Positions 39,301 through 52,829 of a DNA stretch of 64,000 nt are shown here, in pieces. The stretch lies in NCBI RefSeq assembly GCF_047948215.1, contig NC_134465.1:16016022-16080021 (forward strand). The letters are read 5' to 3'. This DNA is from Lycorma delicatula (lineage: Eukaryota; Arthropoda; Insecta; Hemiptera; Fulgoridae). The stretch's first letter is position 1. Each line of letters opens with the position of its first letter. The notes below the pieces were generated by a model that saw only the letters and a program-made list of their open reading frames with translations, ran no database searches and had not been told where the DNA came from. The position numbers were made by a program, and so were the translations under genes.

Positions 39301-40225
39301 CGATTCTTTAATTTCTTTTTACAATTTTTATTAAAAACTTCATGTTACCTGTGTTTTTATTGACCTCTCTTCTTTTATTTTTCTATAACTCTTAGCCAAA
39401 TGGCAGAATATGAGCACAATAACTAAAAAAAAGAATTCAGTTTCACTAAATGTTCAGTTTTATTTTTACAGTTTTTGAAGTTCATTTTTCTTTCTTTTTT
39501 TTGCTTCCCCTTCTGCCACTAAAAGGTTGGGGTCGTTCAGCCGTAACTTGAACTGTTTGCAATCCACATCGATCTCTGTCCTGCTCTGCTCTCTTCTACC
39601 CCCTCTTCAAGTTATTCTAGCCAAAAAGTTTGCCTTACAAGATTGACCCTTTTTCCCCTTCCCTCTGCTCTTACCTCTAGTACCCATTTAGGTTTACATC
39701 CTCCCTTGTTCTAATGGCACGAACGTATCATCTTAGTATTCTTTTCTCTATCTAGTGTATTCTAACTGAAAATCTAAACAGCTTTTTTTTTGTACTGAAA
39801 TGAGATTCTATATTACAGTATCTACTATGATCTAAAATATCATCCTACAGGGATACAAAAACTAAAACTAAAAATTCCATTCGGAATAATAACTTTAAAG
39901 GTGACATTATGTATGCTATGCCTTATGGATTCCATTTATTACATGCAATATTATATTTTGAATAAATTCAGTAAATAAACTATATTAATCGATACATTTT
40001 AATTATTGCTAGAATTATTAATTTATTTACTACCTGTAATTGTAATTACAGCTTGATAGTTTTACAATACTTGAATAGAAATAAATCTGATGTGATCATC
40101 ACATGACTTTCTTGTACATCTATTAAATTTTAAAATGAAAAGTACCTAAAATTTTATTGCATTAAAAACTTCTGATGTATTTTAATTTTTTTTTTTGTTA
40201 TTTAATTATAAAAATAAAATAAAAC

Positions 40226-40264
40226 TAACCTCTCATTGTAAATTTTTTTTACAATGAGAGGTTA
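40226..40264. repeat. Short perfect hairpin, 15-bp arms
   Basis: taacctctcattgta (40226-40240) pairs exactly with tacaatgagaggtta (40250-40264) around a T-rich loop. It is possibly the remnant of a foldback element. Confidence 0.9.
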
Positions 40265-40364
40265 ATAATTATTAATGAATCAATATATTTAATAAAAAAA
40301 AAGAGATGAAGTGTGATTCGAATGATGAGCCTTCTCTTAAGATTCAAATATTTCATTAACCAAA

Positions 40365-40582
40365 ATTTTATTTGCCTATAACTCTGGAACCAATGAAAAT
40401 AAGTACCACTTATTTAAGAAAAAGTCCAAAATCAAAATGTTTTTGGATTTTGGGTTTTTTTAGACAAGTACGTACATACAGACGTCATGCCGAAACTAGT
40501 CAAAATGGATATTTCCATTGAAATCTGGAAACCGAAATTTTTCACCATCACAATACTTTCTTTACTTCGTACAAGGAGTAAA
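40365..40582 (-). repeat. Dispersed repeat family A, copy 2
   Basis: On the minus strand this reads cttgtacgaagtaaagaaagtattg and then ccattttgac and gactagtttcggcatgacgtc. It ends with a segment around attttcattggttccagagtt. It is the same repeat as at 1354-1741 and 55051-55513, with an internal deletion. Confidence 0.8.
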
Positions 40583-40689
40583 AATTAATAATGGAATATA
40601 ACAGATGTGTAGCTTACATTAAAAACGGGTTCTGATAGATCACTGAAATTGTAAAATAGTTTTAAAATTATTCTGATTGATAATATCTT

Positions 40690-40990
40690 CTTTTTCTGTT
40701 CTTCCCTTTCTTTTTCTGTTTAGCCTCCGCAACCACCGTAAGGTATTACTTCAGAGGATGATACATGTGAATGTAAAAGAAGTTTAGCCTTGCATAGTCT
40801 CAGGTCAATAGTTCCTGAGATGTGTGGTTAATTGAAACCCAACCACCGAAGAACACCGGTATTCATGATCTTTATATGGATTCAAATCCATATAAAAGTA
40901 ACTGTCTTTACTAGGATTTGAACCTTAGAACTCTCGACTTCGAAGTCACTGATTTGCGATGACGAGTTCACCCCGATGGCTTGTCGCTGA
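40690..40990 (-). repeat. tRNA-derived SINE, family B, copy 1
   Basis: The head is on the right: read on the minus strand it holds a B box (ggttcaaatcc at about 40913-40925). The body then ends on the left with gtaataccttacggtggttg and gctaaacag. The A-box region is partly deleted (gttcacc joins ccgatgg). It aligns along its length with 60055-60365. Confidence 0.7.
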
Positions 40991-41215
40991 CATCCCAGAT
41001 TTGTTTAAACGATCACATCATAATTGCTCTTTTTTATCATTATTAGTTTGTTTAAATGTTTATCTGAGAGTTCTCTTCACATTACAGTAATTTACTTCTA
41101 AAAGAAAGAACAAATTCTCAATTAAACTGTACTTTTTTTATATGTACATTGAAGTATTACTCTTCACCAACTGAATCAAAATCAAAATCTTGTTTACTTT
41201 TAATATTTGTACAAT

Positions 41216-41219
<4 letters not shown>

Positions 41220-41258
<39 letters not shown>
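41220..41258. repeat. (TA)n microsatellite
   Basis: A run of about 19 TA units. A smaller TA tract lies at 20050-20078, and a poly(C) run of 14 lies near 41463. Confidence 0.95.
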
Positions 41259-41260
<2 letters not shown>

Positions 41261-43564
41261 TTAATTATTGCTTAAAATCATGTAGCATAATTAAAATTAC
41301 GTTGTATTATTTAAAATTATTATAGCACAATGCCTGATGTCATTCTCATATTCCAAGTTTTTTTCACTTAAAAAAAATTAGATTGAAAACTAGAGGCAAA
41401 AAGTATCTTTCATTTTTGTTATCTCTTTTTATTATTTCTGTATATTTCTTTCCGGTTATCCTCCCCCCCCCCCCCAATATTAGGTTTCACATAAACTGCT
41501 CTTCTGATACAGGAAATAATTTAAAACAATTTTAAATAAAAATAAAACTAAGAAAACTAAAAAATAAAATAAGCATAAAAAATCATAAATAAATGTATAC
41601 AGTTCTTTAAATCTCAAATTTTGAAGTTTATATTCAGATTAAGAGTTGTATTGTGTTAATTGTTTATTTTCACCTTGTGGAAAACTCCAAAATGCCTTTG
41701 TGATTTTATAAAACCATCAGTCTTTATGTGTCTACAACTAAAGACTGTATATTATTATAGACTGAATATTATTTTTTTTACTTAAAAAAAAATAATATAA
41801 AACAGACTAGAGGAAAGCCCTCTGAAAATTACAAAATAACAATTTTAAAATCTGCATCAAATTAAGAGTTAGTAATTGTTAATAGTTGTTTTCAATTTGG
41901 CACTGACTTAAAAAGAAAGTAAATTTTTGAATTTTTAGAATGCTGTATTATCATTTTATTATTTTTTATTCAGAACTTCAAAACAGGTTCCCTTTAAAGA
42001 TTTGCATAAAAGATAAACTCTCAAATGAAGGGTCTAAAAACATTTTAGTTCATTAAAAAAATAGAAAATTTAACCATCTAAATTTTGATGTGCAGTTAAT
42101 AAAAACATCTGACAATTGACATTTTAAGACATTATACATTAGAACTTGAAAATTTTCATGAATAATATATGGATGGTTCATGTAGTCTTTTTTATTTTTA
42201 AACAATTTAAAAGTATTTCTTAAATTAGTGATTCAAGTTGAAGTAATTTAAAATTTTTTATTCATTCATTTTAGCTTATATTGATTTAATAAATAATATA
42301 TTATTTTTGTGGATATTTTAATAATTATTTCTGATAAATAATATATTTTGATATCTTTTTTTCATGTATATGTCTTCAAATTGCTTTTAAAGTTCTTTTG
42401 TTTGATACTTAATGCGATGAGTTAATATTGTCTTTACTGCCCAGATTTGTTTTTTTCATGCACAGTGTTACTTGAACAATCGAGACAAATTATTTTGTGT
42501 GTGTTTAATAAAAAACTTGTCATCTGGATACATTACTTGTCTTATGGTGCTGACTTATTGGGCACTTTATTACAAAAAAAACTCATACTTTGATTTTCAT
42601 ATTACAGCAATGGGATTAATCCTATATACCTGTAATCCAACTAGATCACTGTTTCTTGTAGAAAGATTTCACAAGTCTTATTCACAAGTTTCAAGCTTAT
42701 TTATTTATTTAATTAATAAAAATTGTTTATATAAAAATATTTCCCCTTTGCTACTGTTATGGAGTAAGATATCTAATATGTTAATATTATTAGAATAATT
42801 ATTATTGATCCTTCTTCTTCCTTGCTTTATTAATATACATAATGGCTAATATTACATATATAATTCCTGTTGTGAGACAAAAGTCTCCAGGGTAAGCAGT
42901 AAAACAGTAAAATTTCAATTCAATTTGGTCTCATTGAACGGAGTGTCATTCTGGAGTTCATTCTATTGTCCTCTGATTATTGATCCATTCTTGTAAAATT
43001 CAGATTATTGTACCGTAATTTACTTTTAATTTTAATTTTTTCTTTATTCTGGCTAGTTAAAAGGACTGCATATCAACTTTCATTTAGTTTTCTTTTTTTT
43101 CTCTTAATGATATAACTCTTTTTTCATTCTTTTTGAGCATTTTCTTATCTTTCTTTTGTCCATTTTGCTCCTCCTATTTTGGGAGGGAATTTGTTCAGAA
43201 ATCATTTCAAATTTTTGATCATTTTTCTAATTATCTTCTTTTATTTATTTTTAAAAAAAATTATTAAAAGTTTCTACAAGTCATTTTACTTCCACCTTTT
43301 TATTTACAAATTGGTCGAATATTTTCTTTGTTAATCTAAATTATTACACTGATAGACAAAAAAATTGTTTAATGTTTCTCTAAGTGTGATACCATTTCTT
43401 GAATTGCTTTTTTGTGTATATTACAGTTCTGTAAATATAATTTTTTCCATCACCCTTAGTTATAAATAAACTACGCTTCAAAAAAACTAAGGGGAAAAAA
43501 TAAAAAAATAAAAATTAATGGAAAATATAGTTAAAATCTGTAAAATTTATAATTTTGCATGGCC

Positions 43565-45208
43565 ATACCTGTGTTAGAATGATTTTTCTGCTGCTTTTCT
43601 TTTATAAATAGCCTCAGACACATCCCGAATTAATGTCCAGCAGTAATTGGCTTGCATGTTAGTATTCCATTTCCCTTTATAGCAGCTTTCCATCACTGAA
43701 ATGTCTTGGTGGAACATTCACTGTGTTCGTCTCTTACGTCTTCGCGGTTGTCCGGGAAAAATGCAGATGTGAGTGGAGGAAATGTTTTTCAAAAACATAT
43801 TACATCCCATAGCTCTGTATGAAGTAAGAAGGTGATTAACAATATTGTGGTAATTGTCAGATTTTTGTTTGCCGAGAAAATGTTAACATCTTTAAATGAA
43901 GCCCAAGCTGCAGTTTCTACATTATTTAACGAGTTAAATACATCATCATTGACCAACTCTCTTATTTCAGGAACAGCAAATTCTTTAATTTTTCCTTCAC
44001 TTATCAGATAGAAATTTCTGAATGTACAAAAATTCGGGACCATTCTTCTTCATTGCTTTTACAAAATTTTTCATTAGTCCTAGGTTGATATGGAGAGGCG
44101 GTAAAAATATTTTTTTAGGCTCAGCTAAGGGCTCATGAATAATATTTTTCCCATTTGGAGTTAAGTTGTCTTGTTTCTTCCACTCTTTGTCAATGTAAAG
44201 TTTATCCCTAGCTTGGGTGTCCCATTTACAAAGAAAACACATGCACTTAGTATAGCCTAACTGCATGCCTAACAAAATAGCTGTAACTTTCAAATCACCA
44301 CATATGTTCCAGCTATGTTTTTTATAATTTATTTTTCAAGAACGTCTTTCATCACATCATATGTCTCTTTCAAATTAATACCATAAGCGATTGGTATCGA
44401 AGGATAATTGTTACTGTTGTGTAGTAGAACCACTTTTAAACTATACTTAGACAAATCTATGAAACGGCGCCAGTCCTCAGGTTTATGGATTTATCCTAAG
44501 TGCAACATAAGATCAACAATATTTGTCCAATAAACCAATTTATTTTCAACAATAAAGTACTGAGAAAGTTGTTTTTATTGGCTTCAAAAGCCCAAAATTT
44601 TTATATATTTTTTGAAGTAAATTCCAACCTTGCAGTATTGATCCTAACAGTTCAACTTAATTTTTTTGATAAATTTAAATCCCTGAGTCATTTAATTCAC
44701 CTTGTGATATAAGATGTGGCTTATTGGAAGATAATTCAAAATCAAAATCATTGTTGTCTTCTTCAGTATTGCCTGATTCTTCATCGCTGCTTTTGAAACA
44801 TAAATTAACAGGTGGCTCAGGAACTGGAATAATTTCACTTTGAAGTATATTGCAAATTGCAATGAAGGATATTTTACAGTATGTTTAGATTTTTTTAGAA
44901 ATTCCAGACACACTAGTTAAACAAAAGTAACAATCGGTTACATGATCTTTAGGTTCACGTCAAACCATCGGTACACCAAATGGTAAAGCCTTCCGTGTAC
45001 CTTTCAGCCATCCTCTTAAATGTACAGAACAATTAGTGCATTCTACAGGAGGAGACCACGTCTTATCCACATCACCAATTTTACACAAAAGTACAAATGA
45101 ATATGCTTTTTTAATTAAAAGTGTAATGTTTTTTCTATTTGATTTTACAGTAAACTCACTACATATATAACAAAAGGCATCCACGTCGTTTACACAATTT
45201 TGAGGCAT
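43565..45208 (-). pseudogene. Multicopy TE-like protein family (Cys-rich), degraded
   Basis: Reading leftward from 45208: MPQNCVNDVDAFCYICSEFT with C-x-x-C, then VECTNCSVHLRGWLKGTRKA, then VP-MV-x-REPKDH and a CYFCLT motif. A DLSKYSLKVVLLHNSN segment lies near 44450, and LLGMQLGYTKCMCFLCKWD and IFLPPLHINLGLMKNFVKAM between 44290 and 44050. Next come FAVPEIRELVNDD near 43990 and, lastly, LHSHLHFFPDN near 43750. This order matches an uncharacterised, high-copy family that I remember from insects and Hydra and that behaves like a transposable-element ORF. I cannot name its superfamily. At least two frame breaks and missing segments show it is not functional. Confidence 0.65.
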
Positions 45209-45399
45209 TATGACACTGCATTGTTAACAAACTTAAGACGGCAATAAGACTGAACAAAATTAATTCATTCCTAAATCCAGTGCGTAATACAAAGAACACA
45301 GCTGTGTTTTCAGCTACATGCTTTGGACCTGCATAGATATGATTAATCTTGTCCATGAAGGCTCACTCTTCAGTATTAGATATGATATCATAATATGTG

Positions 45400-47430
45400 A
45401 GTATGATTCGATTTAATTCTTCGTCTAGTATTGTTTATTTACAACTTACAAATTATGTTAACAAAGTTAAACAATAAAAAATGAGCTAACAAAATACAAT
45501 ATAGGAGCTTAAAATGCTAACTGTATGTTGAAAAATGAAAAAAATCTTTTAATTAAATATTTTAATAAAAAATTAAATATTTTTAAAAAATGGTGGTTGA
45601 TAGAAAGATTCTGAGTTCATATTCAGTTTGTGCATCAAAAAACAGATTAAAATCATGTATTGCATGTTATTTTTCATTGTATAAAAGTTGTAATAAAACT
45701 GGAGTCTTAGTCTTAGTTTCTCATAATTTTCTTTAGCAATCTCATTTAATTATTTTATACTTTTCCTTATTAGATTGTACAGTAGATATCAGATTGTAAT
45801 TCATTAGATATTAGACATGAAATACATCCCGTTTAAAAGCAGATTAATATTAAATGTTATGCCAATTATCAAGATTCTACTTTGAAAACAAGAAAAATTA
45901 CGAACAATGAGTGAAAGGTTAATGTGAAAAATATATAATTATCTTGGGTTAGGTTATTAATTTAAAAAATCAAATAAGTTTAAAAGGCTCTTAGATAATT
46001 TTAAATTCAATGTGTGTATTCCTAAATATAAATATTCAGCAACTTGATTTCTAATACAAGACACTCATTAAGTATTTTATGCTCATAGCTACAGCATCCT
46101 TTACTAATAATATAACCTTAATCAATTAAAAACAAAAAACAAATTTATTGAAATCGAATGCGAGATATATCATAAGATAAATACAATAAAAACCTAATTA
46201 TGGTGGAAAAAATATAAAAATGCATTTATTCATTAAAATATATCTATACACAAATTTTCATAGTTAAAAGCTGTTTACAGCATTTGCCAACTGTCTTACA
46301 AATCCACCAACATTGACAACAACCTTGATAATTTCTATACTTACACAATAAAGGACATCTTAATATAATTTAACAATTTGAAATTCATAAACGTTCAAAA
46401 ACACACAACAATGACATAATATTCACACATTTTAAATTATACATTTCGATCACATTTTTAATATGTATTTGCCTAATTAAAATACCTGATTTGACAGGAA
46501 TTAAACCTTGGACTGAGATATTACCGCTCTTTTATAATGTTATTTATTTTTAAAATAAATTTCTCAACTAAGAGGAACTCATACATTCAGTGTTCTTTTA
46601 ACTAATTTTTAGTTTTGTCTAACAAAATAATAATGATACCGGTTAATTTTATTATATTAGCGTTATCTCTTTGATTGTTAATATGTTCTGAAACATTTGT
46701 ATACAGTCTTGTATATTGTTTTCTATTTGTATGTGTTTTAAACAAACCGTATATGATTCTACACATTCTCTTCTTATTCTTTTCCATACTGCTGGTTGCC
46801 TTTCTTAGAATTTTTATCACAGATACCTGATTTATTTGCAGACAATAAATGACTGTGTTCCCTCTACTGTTAAAAAAACAGTCTTAAAAAAATAATAATA
46901 ATCTATTGTGACATTTCCTTTGTGTTAGTGTTGCCATATATAATTTTACATGAACATTTCATTATTGACATTTCCTTCATACTATGTTTTAATATGATAC
47001 ATAAACATGTATTATTTTTATTAGACTAAGCAAGGAAAAACCATACAATTTTTTTTTACAATGGTCCCTATGTCATCAATTTGACATAATACTACTAGAA
47101 CAAGGTCATAGTGAGGAAAATCACATTTTATATGTATTTTCTGATAACTTAATTCTCGTATCATTAATAATCAATTATACATGCTCCCTTTTGTAAATAA
47201 GCATTGTTATTAACAATGTAACATAAAACAAACATAATGTAACAAATACAACATTTCCCTCCCATGACAAGGGAGGGAAAATGATATTGCAGAAATTACA
47301 TAATTATGTTATTTAGGCAACAATTACAAAGGATGGACTGTCAAATATAAATAGGTAAAAGTAAGGAGATGGAATGTAGCACTTTGGTAGAAAAAATTTA
47401 TTTAAGGAGAATTAAAAAAAATTTTTTTAT
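45400..47430. other. AT-rich, no gene seen
   Basis: Only short open frames occur. No transposon ends or domain motifs were recognised. Confidence 0.6.
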
Positions 47431-47439
47431 AAAAATCTT

Positions 47440-48290
47440 AATAAAAAATTCTTATATGAAGTAAAGAAAAAATTTATAGCATAATCTTGTAGAGATGAAT
47501 GTTGCATGGTTGCATATAAAGACATCTAGGTTATAATGTTTGTAATATTGGTGAGTAGAGGAAGTCAAATCGTTATTATTCGTTACCTTCCCAGCTATAT
47601 ATGAGATATGCCTAAAATGTGTCTTACTCATTCTTTCAATATGAGTATCGAAAAAACATGTAGCACACATTATTGCGTAACTGGGCTGCTGTAAAATCTG
47701 TTGACAGGGGTTGTCATGCAAATTTGCACAAAACAACGATGAAAGGAAAGTTGTGAATAGCTTCTGAAATGTTATTGTGATGAAGGAGATGACTTCCTTT
47801 TCAATATTGTGATGATAAACGAAACTCAGATACATCATTATAGCCCGGAAGAAAAGTAGCAAAACATGGAATACCAACACTGTGGTTTGCCATAATCAAA
47901 AAAATTCAAAACACAGTCCTCAAAAAAAATTGTTTTGAATGTTCTGGGATTACATACACATGTACGTGACAGACGATAATGTTCAGACGCACATCGTGTG
48001 CAAGTACTGAGGCTCTTGTGAAATTGAATTTGAACCTATTCTACGCTCAATCAGATTTAGCGCCCTACTATTTTCCATTTTTTCCAGAATTAAAGAAATC
48101 TAAGGGCATTCATTTCACCACAGATGATGAACTGAGGGACGCAGTGAGGTTGTGCATCGAGGAAAGCCCATTGGTATTCTTCACCGATGGAATGAGAGAA
48201 TCGGTTCACCATCGGGAGAAATGTATAACTTTAAATGGTGACTACACAAAAAAAAGGAAACCGGTTTGGCCATGTGGTTAGTCATTAAAT
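47440..48290 (+). pseudogene. mariner transposase remnant
   Basis: The forward strand contains GDDFLFNIVMINETQIHHYSP (first catalytic region; canonical VTGDETWVHHY), a KKFKTQSSKKIVLNVLG block, and then (47979-48281) DLAPYYFPFFPELKKSKG and FFTDGMRESVHHREKCITLNG. That is the order of the DDD domain and C-terminus of a mariner. Stops and shifts are numerous. Terminal repeats were not recognised. The 142-codon open frame on the minus strand here is a shadow. Confidence 0.7.
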
Positions 48291-49330
48291 GACTGCATCA
48301 GAAGGGTTAGTAAAAGAAGAAAGGAAGCATGAAGTTAATAGCGAAGATTTTTGAAATTACAAGAGTATGAAGGAGAAGGCTTGGAACAGAAATGGATGGA
48401 GACAATGGTGGTGGCACAAGGAACCCTGGCGTATGGCAAATCATCAGATGATGATGTTGGTTCAGTGTCTATGTTGAAAAACAAATGTAAGCTTTTGTAG
48501 CATTAAAAAATGATTGAATGTCTTGTTTATTTTATTTGCTTTTTGTGAATTACAAACGACTGTGCATTACATTTCAGTACCACCCTTAGTAATATACACA
48601 ATGTACTATATAAAGAAAAGCATGTTAATCAATTCAGCCATAGTTTATCAGCTGTTTTTTTGGTTCGGTGTTTTGCTTTTCAAATTTAGTGATTGATTGA
48701 TTGCGTAACTACTATGAATGCCAGTACATGTTGCAAAATGTTAAAAAATCTTAAAACTTTAAACAACAGATGCTATCCTGTGGGATTTTGTTTTTCTTCT
48801 GAAAAATCAACTAAAACTGTAAAATTTGCCCCATAGAATGTATGATATAATTTATTTATATAAAAATTTAGAAAAAAATGACTTCCGTTTATATAATATT
48901 TTTGAAATCTGTGAAATAAGTTCTTGAAGTTTCTTTTCACGTGAAACTCTGTGGTTCTATTTATTTTGTTTAATGGTTATACATGATAAATTATGAAAAA
49001 AAAATATGAATTTTTTCACTTTGTTTCTGTTATTGTTTTTTGCAACATGAGATCTTCAATTTCAGTATTAAAAGGTTTAATGATTTTTAAAACCGATTTC
49101 CTTATCTACTTATAATAATATGTTTACATTTTTTTGTCGATTATATACTGTGATCCATAAATTTTATAAATTACTATTTATATTATTTTTATTATATATT
49201 AATTACTTATTATTTTACCTAAATGTATCTTCTTACCTGAGTGTTATGTTTGTTCATAATTTGGCTTTATTTTACAATTTACTTATGTTCTGTGTTAAGA
49301 CATCATGATAGTCAATTAATGTTATCATTA
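48290..49330. other. No gene seen
   Basis: 48310-48450 has a purine-rich stretch (including EGLGTEMDGDN-like translation) that might be LINE debris. The remainder is AT-rich. Confidence 0.5.
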
Positions 49331-49339
49331 TTAGATGGT

Positions 49340-49620
49340 GCTGGTTAAAACTTCTCAATATGTATCACTAAATACAATTACAAAATATCTGGATAGTATT
49401 CGGCACTCTTACCTTCATAGTAATCCCCTTTGGAGTTCAGACACTGATCCTAGTCTTTTTACCACAAATGGAATGCATCCTGAAAGTCTGTTTATTTTAC
49501 TATGCAGTTGCAATTCTGCTTTGAATTTCCTCTACCTTGTCGAATCTTTCCCATTCAACATGATTTTAAACTTTGAATCGCACGTAGCAAAGTTGTGTGA
49601 ATACAGTGGATGAAAACAAC
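49340..49620 (-). pseudogene. Possible mariner C-terminal scrap
   Basis: A minus-strand frame includes KVEEIQSRIATA followed, after stops, by TFRMHSICGKK and TPKGITMKV. This mimics the FDTVEEIQ...GDYFEG end of a common mariner group. The resemblance is weak. Confidence 0.3.
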
Positions 49621-49779
49621 TGCCGTGTAGTTTTCCCCAAAAAACTGCCGGTTGATGAAAGCAGTATGCGGCTTCACATCGATAAAGGACCCAGTCATTT
49701 GTGCACGACTTGTATGGATGTATCTCGTCGTAACCTTTCGTAGTCACCTTAGGATAGCGTGGTAGAATTCTCCATTAAT

Positions 49780-51610
49780 CTGACCAGGTACAATCAATCT
49801 CCTTCTGGAGAATTAATAGGTCTATCAAATATCAACTTAACAATTATTTATTTTGCATAATTTTACTAAAATCATTGATTTCAGAATGATTTCAATTATG
49901 ACTTTTCCCCGATTTGTTTTTAATTATTGATATATTTTTAACATTAAAACATAACTAAAAGTGATATTTCAAACACACTGTCAGCCTAGGAAACTAGTAT
50001 AACTATCAAAATTTAAACTAATATTATTTTTTGTTGTAGTTTTAAAATTAAGTCGGTCAAACCGATTTGTTTACATAATTTTTAGGATATAGTTAATAAT
50101 TTCTTTAATTTAACTAAAATAATTTCAGCTTATGTTTAAGCTTTGAAAGTAAATTATTTGTCAGTAATTTGATATTTCTGTGCCTGGAAGAGTACCCTGG
50201 ATGTGATAAGGATGGACATCTATTGCTAGAAGGAAATTTGAGCCTACGGATGAATTTTTTTTTTCATGCTATGGAATATCATACTTTCTCGCCATCTTTT
50301 ATACTTTCTTTATCCGAAATTATACTTCCATCCGTTCTTTCCATTTTGGAGAACCAGATCCGTGCTTCGGATTTACCTAATGTTATTTATAAAAGTAATT
50401 GAAGACATAGCGACATAAAGGAAAATCAGCTACTAAGTTTACTTGGTGTTTTCTTTTTTTATTTCTTTCACTTTTACAGAATTAATAATTAATGGAGTAA
50501 TCCTAATACTAATTATAATATTACTTAACTTAATTTAACATTGTTTTATAATACAATTTAATATTTATTACTTAACTTAACTTAAATATACTTAATTTAT
50601 ATTATTTGTAAAAGATGAAAGATTAGGTTTTGTAGTTGAAATGAATCATTTTCTATAAGATCAATATTGCTATTTATTTTTTATCATCGGTTATTTTTAA
50701 CTTATTAAAACCTACATCTTCAGTTTTACACTTTCCAGTCTTTGTCTTCCTCTACGGTTCTTACCCTCTACATGGTCCATCAGATTACTTTGTTCCTTTG
50801 GCTTATTCTTCCGCAGATATCTCTCCTTAACTATTTGTCTTAAGACCTCTTAATTTTGAACTTTCAAACGTACACATTTATTCACGCTTCCTGTCATAGT
50901 ATGGCATTTTAAAAATCGTCATTCCTTTTTCTTTGTTATTTTACCCTTAGAGCATAATCCGACACAAATATTTTTCAGAATTTCTCTGTATTTTAGGTCG
51001 GTTAGTTCTGCTAGTAAGCAGACCCTTTTCTTTTTTCATGAAAATGCTTTTTGCTGCATCACTCTGCTTTCGGTATCTACCTAATTTTTGTTTATTGTTT
51101 AATTTTACTACCTAAATAAAAAAACTCTGCAATGAAATAAAATAAATAAATTCAGCAACATTATCTTGCTTTTATCTTGATGTTTAATTAGTTTGTCGTA
51201 TTTCATAACCTGTTGTTTTAGTTTTATTTATTTTCAAACTGAATTTCACTTGTAGCAATGCGGCTATCCGGTTATCTTCCAGTACACAAAATTTGAAACC
51301 TACAGTCCTCAGATATCAATTTTCAGCACTCTCTTGCTTATGATTTTTAATTCACTTTTCACAGAGAAAACAATTAAATTGCCAATATACATTTAGTTAG
51401 TTTTGATGTTAGAGGATTGTTTTTTTTTACATGCCATCCATTATTTGTTATAATTATTTGGTCTCTCAAAAAAAAATTCATTAGCACATCTTAAAATCTT
51501 TATTTTCTCCTCTTGTATAGTCCAACTGAATTCAAATTTGTTTTTCACATATATATATAGAAAATAAATATAAATAATAACTATATTCTAAAAAAAATAA
51601 ATTAAATTAT
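49780..51610. other. No gene seen; probable repeat debris
   Basis: The 78-codon frame at 50169-50402 and the pyrimidine-rich stretch at 50720-51060 look like fragments of dispersed repeats, but I cannot classify them. Confidence 0.5.
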
Positions 51611-51815
51611 GTGTATATACGAGGGTTTTTTTTTTCAAGGTCCGATCGGTCACGAAATAAAAACCCGCGCAGAAATCAGATGAATCTTTGCGCATATGTG
51701 TTGCGCAGCGTCTCTAGTATGGCCTTCAATCACGCCTCGTCACTTCGTTTAGTTCTGAACACGCAGCTAGCATCTAAACATATCTACAACAATAGCATCT
51801 TCCGCCAAGTGTGAA

Positions 51816-52454
51816 GTGCGTACGGTAATTCGATTTCTCCGGGCTGAGGGGTGTAATGCAGTTGAAATTCATCGACGAATAAGTAATGTGTACGGTGAAA
51901 CTTCAAAGAGTAACAGCAAAGTGCGACAATGGTGCAGGAACTTTAAAGAAGGACGTACAGATGTTCATGACGCAGGCGGTCAGGGAAGGAAGCGAGTGGA
52001 TGAGGCAATTCGAGAAAATCGTCGGTTCACAATTTCTGTATCGAGTGATTCGTTTCCTGAAATTTCAAGGTCAGCTCTCTACATCATTGTGAGTGAGAGA
52101 CTTCAGTACCGCAAACTGTGTGCGAGATGGGTTCCCAAGATGCTGTTCCAACATCACAAAACAATAAGAATAGACACCTCCCTAACGTTTCTCCAGCGCT
52201 ACCGCAATGAAGGAGAAGATTTTTTGAACAAAATTGTCACAGGGGACGAGATACGGGTCCATTTCGAAACCGAAGAAACAAAAGAACAATCCAAACAGCG
52301 GATGCATTTTCATTCTCCCGGTAAACCAAAGAAGTTCAAGCGAACCTTCTCCAACAGAAAGCGTGTGGCTACTGCGTTCTGGGACCGGAATGGAGTTCTC
52401 TTGGTGGAATTCATGGAACGCGGCACGACCAGCACTGCAGCTTCATATGCGTGA
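51816..52454 (+). pseudogene. mariner transposase, N-terminal and first catalytic part
   Basis: This 212-codon frame begins MRTVIRFLRAEGCNAVEIHR, an HTH of SETMAR/mariner type. It continues with RQWCRNFKEGRTDVHD, a region shortened around GQGRKR (part of the second HTH appears lost), and FLNKIVTGDEIRVHFETEE with the first catalytic Asp. Next is KPKKFKRTFSNRKRVATAFW and WDRNGVLLVEFMERGTT. It ends at a premature TGA after SYA. The normal Trp of GDETW is replaced here (GDEIR). Confidence 0.85.
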
Positions 52455-52499
52455 CTCTTCAACGTCTATGAAGGACAATTCAGAATAAGCGGAGAGGAA

Positions 52500-52829
52500 T
52501 GTTGTCATCAGGCATTGTCTTTCTCCGTGACAATGCTAGGACGCACACTGCAGCTGTAACAAAGAAGCTCCCTCCTGCAGCGTTTTCGTCGGGAAGTGTT
52601 TGATCACCCACCATACAGACCGGACTTGGCTCCATCCGATTTTCGCCTCTTTGCTTACATGAAACGCCGGCTAGGAGGACAACATTTTGGCACAGACATC
52701 GAGCTGCAGACCGGCGTAGAAACACGGCTGAAAACACAGGCGGCTCCGTTCCATGACGAGGGTATTGGAAAGTTGGTACCACGCTACAACAAATGTCTAA
52801 ATCGGAGTGGCGACTATGTTGAGAAATAG
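52500..52829 (+). pseudogene. mariner transposase, C-terminal catalytic part
   Basis: The frame shifts after 52454. GIVFLRDNARTHTAAVTKK (second Asp) lies at about 52512-52570 and ends at a stop. A third frame from 52596 reads DHPPYRPDLAPSDFRLFAYM (third Asp) on to KLVPRYNKCLNRSGDYVEK, stopping at 52827-52829. All three Asp of the DDD triad are present but in different frames, so the copy is non-autonomous. Confidence 0.85.

Larger units (their letters stand above)
38910..43560. other. Mostly noncoding, repeats only
   Basis: If the PVF 5' exon lies to the right, this is intron. Apart from the LINE scrap, the hairpin, repeat copies and microsatellites listed separately, I see no supported gene. 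The open frame at 42472-42798 has no domain-like pattern. Confidence 0.6.

Noticed and set aside
47452..47880. 142-codon minus-strand ORF with a signal-peptide-like start, considered as the missing PVF first exon
   Set aside because: The opposite strand encodes a mariner catalytic domain in this stretch, so the ORF is an antisense shadow; it also lacks a suitable donor after the hydrophobic part.
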